Shown: one piece after another, positions 11,858-15,632 of the stretch
Layout: each line of letters opens with the position of its first letter
How positions within the stretch are numbered: position 1 is the stretch's first letter
Source of the DNA: an uncultured Methanomassiliicoccales archaeon
Lineage (GTDB): Archaea > Thermoplasmatota > Thermoplasmata > Methanomassiliicoccales > Methanomethylophilaceae
DNA: 15,632 bases
NCBI GenBank assembly: GCA_934234005.1
Contig: CAKQHC010000030.1
Location: 1-15,632 of the forward strand
Reading direction: 5' to 3'
Position numbers and translations under genes: made by a program
Notes under the pieces: generated by a model
Told to the model about the DNA's origin: nothing
Seen by the model: only the letters and a program-made list of their open reading frames with translations
Databases searched by the model: none

Positions 11858-13372
11858 ATGCAGGACAGGCTGCGTTTATTCAATGATGCTACCGACAGTT
11901 TCTATTCGGGGCAGATGGGCGTAAAAGAATACAAGGGAATTTCCGGAGGATTGGGAAGTTACGCACAACGCGGAAAAGAACGCGGCATGGTACGTCTGCG
12001 TTTGGCAGGCGGAAGAATAAGCAAAGAGAAGCTGGCATACATCTGCGAATGTATCGGAAAATACCGCCCGGATATGATTCATTTCACAACGTGCCAATCT
12101 GTTCAGCTTCACAATCTGGATCCGGGGGCCATAAAGGAAATGGTTGCTTCTGCACCTTCCGCGGGAATACACACATTCGGCGGCGGAGGCGATTATCCGC
12201 GCAATGTGACCGCAACTCCTCTGTCCGGTGTAATAAAATCCAGCAGAATAGACGTAATGCCGTATGCACAGGCAGTCGAAGATTATCTTTTGGAAAAAGT
12301 ACTCTTATACAGATTACCCAGGAAGCTTAAAGTCGGTTTTTCGTGTACGGCGGAAAATATAACGGATGCAACCGCAAGGGATTTGGGTTTTGTCGCACGC
12401 GAAGACGGCCTTTTCGATGTGTATTCCGGAGGAGGATTGGGAAAGAATCCGAAACTCGGATTATTGGTTGCAGAATCCGTTCGTCCGGAGGACGTTCTTG
12501 TTTATGCCGATGCGATGTTCTGTATGTTCATGACCCATGGCAATTATGAGGACAGGTCAAAAGCACGTGTTCGTTATATGAGAGATTCGCTGGGGGATGA
12601 AGGGTATGCGAGAACATTTGCAGAGTTTGTCAAGGCAAGCAGTTCGGATTCGAAGATACCTAAGGCATGTCCGAATCATACAGCAATCACTAAAAGAGGC
12701 GACGGTTCGGTACCCAAATCGCCGCGTGCCAGACCGCAGGTTCAGGATGGTTTGTATTATGTATCGTACCACCCTATCGGCGGCGATCCAAAACCGGAAA
12801 AGATTGTTGAAATCTATGAATACATTAAAAATATTGCAGATGCAGAAGTCCGTATATCGCCGAATCAGACAATGTATTTCGTTAATTTGACGGGTTCCGA
12901 AGCGGATTGTATTGCGGATATAACGTCAGACGGCGCCCGTACGGTTTTCGAAGCTTCCTTATCATGTGTCGGATCAACCGTATGCCAGATGGGATTAAGG
13001 GATTCAGCGGGACTTTTGAAAGCCCTGATAGGTATGGAACGCAAAGAGAATTTCGGAGACCGCATTCTTCCCATGATCCGTATTTCCGGCTGTCAGAATT
13101 CCTGTGCCGCACATCAGGTGGGTACCGTAGCTCTGTGCGGATCAGGTTTGTCGGACGGACATGAAGCATTTTCACTGTTTGTTAACGGATCCCATGTACT
13201 CGGAAAGGAAAAACTCGGGGAGGAATTGGGTATTGTGAAAACAGACGACATTCCGGAGATGTTCAGAAAAATAGGACGTGCCGTAGTCGAATCCGGCAAA
13301 GAATCGTTTTTGGAGTGGTACAGATCCGATCCAAGCAGAATGATTTCAGTCTGTTCTGAATATTTGCATTAA
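11858..13372 (+). CDS. nitrite/sulfite reductase family protein (siroheme and 4Fe-4S)
   Basis: This 504-residue protein has the two-fold repeated layout of ferredoxin-dependent nitrite and sulfite reductases: a ferredoxin-like half-domain (about 35-95, RGKERGMVRLRLAGGRIS to HFTTCQSVQLHNL), a siroheme-binding domain with GGGGDYPRNVTATPLSG (108-124), a second half-domain (about 295-345) and a second core domain. The four cluster ligands are visible as C370-X5-C376 and C412-X3-C416 (RISGCQNSCAAHQ), so the 4Fe-4S/siroheme site should be intact. The reaction would be six-electron reduction of sulfite to sulfide or nitrite to ammonia. Sequence alone does not decide which, and assimilatory sulfite reduction is plausible in a methanogen. 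It stands alone with its own promoter and ends at a hairpin terminator. Confidence 0.88.
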   Translation: MQDRLRLFNDATDSFYSGQMGVKEYKGISGGLGSYAQRGKERGMVRLRLAGGRISKEKLAYICECIGKYRPDMIHFTTCQSVQLHNLDPGAIKEMVASAPSAGIHTFGGGGDYPRNVTATPLSGVIKSSRIDVMPYAQAVEDYLLEKVLLYRLPRKLKVGFSCTAENITDATARDLGFVAREDGLFDVYSGGGLGKNPKLGLLVAESVRPEDVLVYADAMFCMFMTHGNYEDRSKARVRYMRDSLGDEGYARTFAEFVKASSSDSKIPKACPNHTAITKRGDGSVPKSPRARPQVQDGLYYVSYHPIGGDPKPEKIVEIYEYIKNIADAEVRISPNQTMYFVNLTGSEADCIADITSDGARTVFEASLSCVGSTVCQMGLRDSAGLLKALIGMERKENFGDRILPMIRISGCQNSCAAHQVGTVALCGSGLSDGHEAFSLFVNGSHVLGKEKLGEELGIVKTDDIPEMFRKIGRAVVESGKESFLEWYRSDPSRMISVCSEYLH

Positions 13373-13376
13373 AATC

Positions 13377-13392
13377 GGTGGGTTTCCCCACC
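13377..13392. terminator. hairpin terminator shared by convergent genes
   Basis: GGTGGG (13377-13382) pairs perfectly with CCCACC (13387-13392) around a 4-base loop. It sits in the 33-bp gap between the reductase (plus) and the ABC permease (minus). A short T-run follows on the minus strand (GATTTTAATG), and TGTTTATA on the plus strand, so it could work in both directions. Confidence 0.65.
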
Positions 13393-13405
13393 TGTTTATA
13401 AAGAA

Positions 13406-14230
13406 TCAAAATTCTTTTTTGATGAATTTTACGAATGCGATTGCAAGGGTTACAACGCCCCATACGATAAGGACGCCCGTATCTTTGGCCCAGTCGGCTA
13501 CGGTTACGGATCCCAGATCGATGCCCATTGCACTACCTACTTCCGACAGGGTGCTGTTCGTAGCATCAACATATTCGGGAATACAGTTGGTTATTCCGGA
13601 ACTTGCCTGATCCATCATGAACCACGGGTCTACCGAAGCGGAGATTACTGTGCTTATTATTGATATGAACAGCAGTATCGTTATGAACGTCATTACGGCA
13701 CATGTTCCTCCTTTTTTGAAGAAACTGCTGATGAGCATCGATACTCCGGTACATGCAAGCAGATATCCGAGTGTTACCGCAAACGATTTTCCGGTACTGC
13801 TTACGAAGTCCCCCGTAACCGCAAATACAATGATTTCCGAAATCAGATAATATATTCCCAGGACAATCGCACCGATTGCATAACACGAGAGGAATTTTCC
13901 AAAGAATATGGATGATTTCTTAATCGGACGGGTGAACAGCACAAGAGCAGTTCTCTCTTCGAATTCGCTGACGATAGTGTACGATCCGAAGAGTGTCGCG
14001 GTAAGCACGGTAATCAGAGAAACATATCCTGCATATTGTCCGAACAGAGCACCTGCGGTTCCTTCCAGTCCGTCTCCGACGACATACGGGAGAATCGTCT
14101 GCAATGCCAATACCGCGAAAACAAGAATGAGATACAGCAGTGCTTTTTTGGCTCTCATCGTCTTGATAATTTCATTTTTGGCAACGACAAAAGTTTGTCT
14201 GAAGTCGTCTTTCTCTATAAATTGACTCAT
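13406..14230 (-). CDS. ABC-2 type transporter permease
   Basis: This 274-residue membrane protein is the permease half of an ABC-2 exporter. Six or so hydrophobic segments are visible (about 30-50, 68-85, 112-138, 149-169, 178-199 and 252-270). A cytosolic element EFEERTALVLFTRPIKKSSIFFGKF (in part EEERT-like E91 to R101) after the second segment is the usual coupling region of NosY-like permeases. The start ATG 14230 lies two bases after the stop of the ATPase gene and follows GGAGATG; the longer frame from 14302 would overlap the ATPase. Together the two genes form a complete exporter without a separate binding protein. The substrate cannot be told; drugs, lipids and peptides are typical of the family. 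Confidence 0.88.
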   Translation of the reverse strand: MSQFIEKDDFRQTFVVAKNEIIKTMRAKKALLYLILVFAVLALQTILPYVVGDGLEGTAGALFGQYAGYVSLITVLTATLFGSYTIVSEFEERTALVLFTRPIKKSSIFFGKFLSCYAIGAIVLGIYYLISEIIVFAVTGDFVSSTGKSFAVTLGYLLACTGVSMLISSFFKKGGTCAVMTFITILLFISIISTVISASVDPWFMMDQASSGITNCIPEYVDATNSTLSEVGSAMGIDLGSVTVADWAKDTGVLIVWGVVTLAIAFVKFIKKEF

Positions 14231-14232
14231 AA

Positions 14233-15180
14233 TCACATCTCCGAATCTTTGGTCAATGCGAGGAATCTGGCTTCCAAATTGTCGCCCTCGCGGAGTTCGC
14301 ACACTCCAAGTCCCAGGTTTCCCAATTGTGTGAACAGATCCGAAGTCTGGCCTTGTTCAATGTCGTATCTTATGTGAATTTCCGTTCCGATTTTTTCGGA
14401 AGAGAGAACATACGGAAGTCTTCCGATGGCTGCCGCCGCATCATCGGTTGGTAAGCTCCTTGTTTTAACCACAAGATTGCTGATTCCTTTGTCTGCGGTT
14501 ATTGCGGAGATATCGTCATGGAGCACCAGCGTACCGTGGTTGATTATAGCTACACGGTCACAGAGATCCTGCACTTCGTACATCATATGGGAAGACATAA
14601 CCACGGTTAATCCGTTCATGTCGTTACGGAGATTTTTGAGAATGTCTCTCATTTCTGCCATTCCTCTGGGATCGAGTCCGGATGTAGGCTCGTCGAGAAT
14701 TACCAGGGACGGATTGTTCATCAGTGACTGTCCTATGGCGATTCTCTGTTTCATACCTTTTGAAAAGGTACCCATTTTTTTGTCGCCCCACTCGGTCATA
14801 CGGACCTTCTCCAGAATAAAATCAGTCTGGTTAGAAATGGATTCTTTGTTCAATCCGATTATTTCGCCTATGTATCTCATGGTTTCTCTGGGTGTGAGGT
14901 AAGGGTAGAATTCCGGAGTTTCAATTACCGTACCGACGCTGCTGAGGGCTTTTTTCGGATTTTCGGTAACATCCACTCCGTTGATATACGCATTACCGGA
15001 AGTAGCGTTAATCAGATGTGTAAGTATCTTCAGTGTGGTACTTTTTCCCGCACCGTTCGGTCCCAAAAGACCTGTGAAACTGTTCTTTTTGATATCCAGA
15101 TTCAGATCGTTCACAGAAACGAATCCGTGATACTCCTTGCGGAGGTTGACGATTCTGACAGGACAGTCATTTTCCGACAT
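14233..15180 (-). CDS. ABC transporter ATP-binding protein (exporter type)
   Basis: The 315-residue protein is the ATPase of the exporter encoded with the next gene. Motifs are complete: Walker A GPNGAGKST (40-48), Q-loop region around 85-90 (in which the usual Q is replaced: VGTVIETPEFYPYLT has E87), signature FSKGMKQRIAIG (139-150), Walker B LVILDEPTSGLD (159-170) and the switch histidine in SSH (198). The C-terminal extension from about 225 to 315 is typical of the CcmA/NosF/DrrA-like group that pairs with ABC-2 permeases. The start at 15180 faces a divergent promoter with a large inverted repeat. The E in place of Q is common in bacitracin-type members of this group (VGxxIExPxFY). Confidence 0.93.
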   Translation of the reverse strand: MSENDCPVRIVNLRKEYHGFVSVNDLNLDIKKNSFTGLLGPNGAGKSTTLKILTHLINATSGNAYINGVDVTENPKKALSSVGTVIETPEFYPYLTPRETMRYIGEIIGLNKESISNQTDFILEKVRMTEWGDKKMGTFSKGMKQRIAIGQSLMNNPSLVILDEPTSGLDPRGMAEMRDILKNLRNDMNGLTVVMSSHMMYEVQDLCDRVAIINHGTLVLHDDISAITADKGISNLVVKTRSLPTDDAAAAIGRLPYVLSSEKIGTEIHIRYDIEQGQTSDLFTQLGNLGLGVCELREGDNLEARFLALTKDSEM

Positions 15181-15197
15181 AATTGATTATATGCGTG

Positions 15198-15240
15198 TAA
15201 TATTTAATGATTATCGTTAAATTATAATCGATAAATATTA
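15198..15240. promoter_or_regulatory. 17-bp inverted repeat in a divergent promoter
   Basis: TAATATTTAATGATTAT (15198-15214) and ATAATCGATAAATATTA (15224-15240) are reverse complements at 15 of 17 positions, with a 9-base centre. The element lies 18 bases upstream of the ABC ATPase start and 40 bases before the DUF2975-like start. A dimeric repressor could control both units from it. No regulator gene is in view, though one often accompanies DUF2975 genes. Confidence 0.6.
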
Positions 15241-15279
15241 ATTACGAATAACATTCGGCATAAGTCGGAAAGGAATAGG

Positions 15280-15632
15280 ATGGATAGCGGACTCAATAGA
15301 TTGAAGATGATCTGCAAATGGTGTCATATCGGTACGTGCCTGGTCTCCGTCGTGATAATTGTCCTCATATTGGCTTTATTGTCGTTAATCGGTTTGGTCG
15401 CGCTGTGCCCGGATGCCATAGATATGTCAACTATCCACGTGGATGAAATCGACGGCGAGCTGACTGCAGGTCAGTTTGTGGGCCTGTGTATTCTTACAAC
15501 GCTGATGTTGGTTCTGTTACTGGCAATATTGATTGTATTGGGCAATATCTTCAAATCAATCAATAGAGAGTATTCTCCGTTTATCGAAAGTAATTATCGC
15601 AGATTTATGATTGTAGCCAGCCTGAATTTGAT
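15280..15632 (+). CDS. DUF2975-like membrane protein, 3' end outside the window
   Basis: 117 codons are visible from ATG 15280, preceded by AAGGAATAGG as a ribosome binding site. The protein has a membrane segment at about 19-43, a short acidic outer loop (about 44-64), a second segment at about 66-88, then NIFKSINREYSPFIESNYRRFMIVASLNL in pieces (NIFKSINREYSPF 89-101; NYRRFMIVASL 105-115). That pattern, a basic amphipathic stretch with a PF motif leading into a third membrane segment, is what I know from DUF2975 proteins. The family has four membrane segments and unknown function, and is often followed by a small Cro/CI-type HTH gene. The call is from pattern only and the gene runs off the right edge. 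Confidence 0.6.
   Translation, partial: MDSGLNRLKMICKWCHIGTCLVSVVIIVLILALLSLIGLVALCPDAIDMSTIHVDEIDGELTAGQFVGLCILTTLMLVLLLAILIVLGNIFKSINREYSPFIESNYRRFMIVASLNL

Noticed and set aside
11858..13372. Dissimilatory sulfite reductase subunit or F420-dependent Fsr
   Set aside because: A single 504-aa gene without DsrAB pairing or an F420-oxidising N-terminal domain fits the general nitrite/sulfite reductase family better.

Overview
The window looks like a piece of an archaeal chromosome of moderate GC content, probably a host-associated Methanomassiliicoccales-type methanogen or another Thermoplasmata-like lineage. The lineage is an inference. It rests on very AT-rich, largely leaderless promoters with TATA-like boxes about 25-30 bases before several starts, a CARF-winged-helix regulator of a mostly archaeal family, and DUF3990/DUF3791 genes and insertion sequences that such gut archaea share with gut bacteria. 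No rRNA, tRNA, cas gene or CRISPR array is visible.

The left half (1-7251) is a damaged accessory region. Positions 1-638 hold the remains of a minus-strand DUF3990-DUF3791 operon: a DUF3990 gene cut off at its 5' side and frameshifted, an intact DUF3791 gene, and the start of a third reading frame, linked by ATGA overlaps. Positions 639-4033 are two nested insertion sequences. An IS1595-like element has 15-bp perfect terminal inverted repeats. Its transposase gene is split by a 1.97-kb IS1634/IS4-type element with its own inverted repeats. Positions 4136-6788 are a compact minus-strand cluster of four genes of viral or plasmid character, visibly richer in GC than its surroundings: an unknown 179-aa protein, a protein with two possible winged-helix domains and a 36-bp repeat tract, a DUF3310 protein, and a 108-aa acidic-tailed protein. 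The gap before the DUF3310 gene carries three 11-bp tandem repeats, a perfect hairpin and degenerate hairpin-forming repeats. The cluster abuts an Hsp70-like gene cut off after about 137 codons.

The centre (7331-10666) is the most interesting part. A CARF-winged-helix protein faces a large protein that joins an N-terminal Swt1-type HEPN domain (RNERSH motif) to an Upf1-like SF1 helicase. Their stop codons touch with no base between them. CARF sensors and HEPN RNases are the usual halves of cyclic-oligonucleotide defence effectors. Here they are separate and convergent, with the HEPN domain attached to a helicase. This is a candidate defence or RNA-stress module.

The right part (10807-15632) looks like ordinary chromosome: an HtpX-like M48 membrane protease, a siroheme/4Fe-4S nitrite-sulfite reductase family protein, a hairpin terminator shared by convergent genes, an ABC-2 exporter operon (ATPase then permease), and the start of a DUF2975-like membrane protein. 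The last two units diverge from a promoter that contains a 17-bp inverted repeat.
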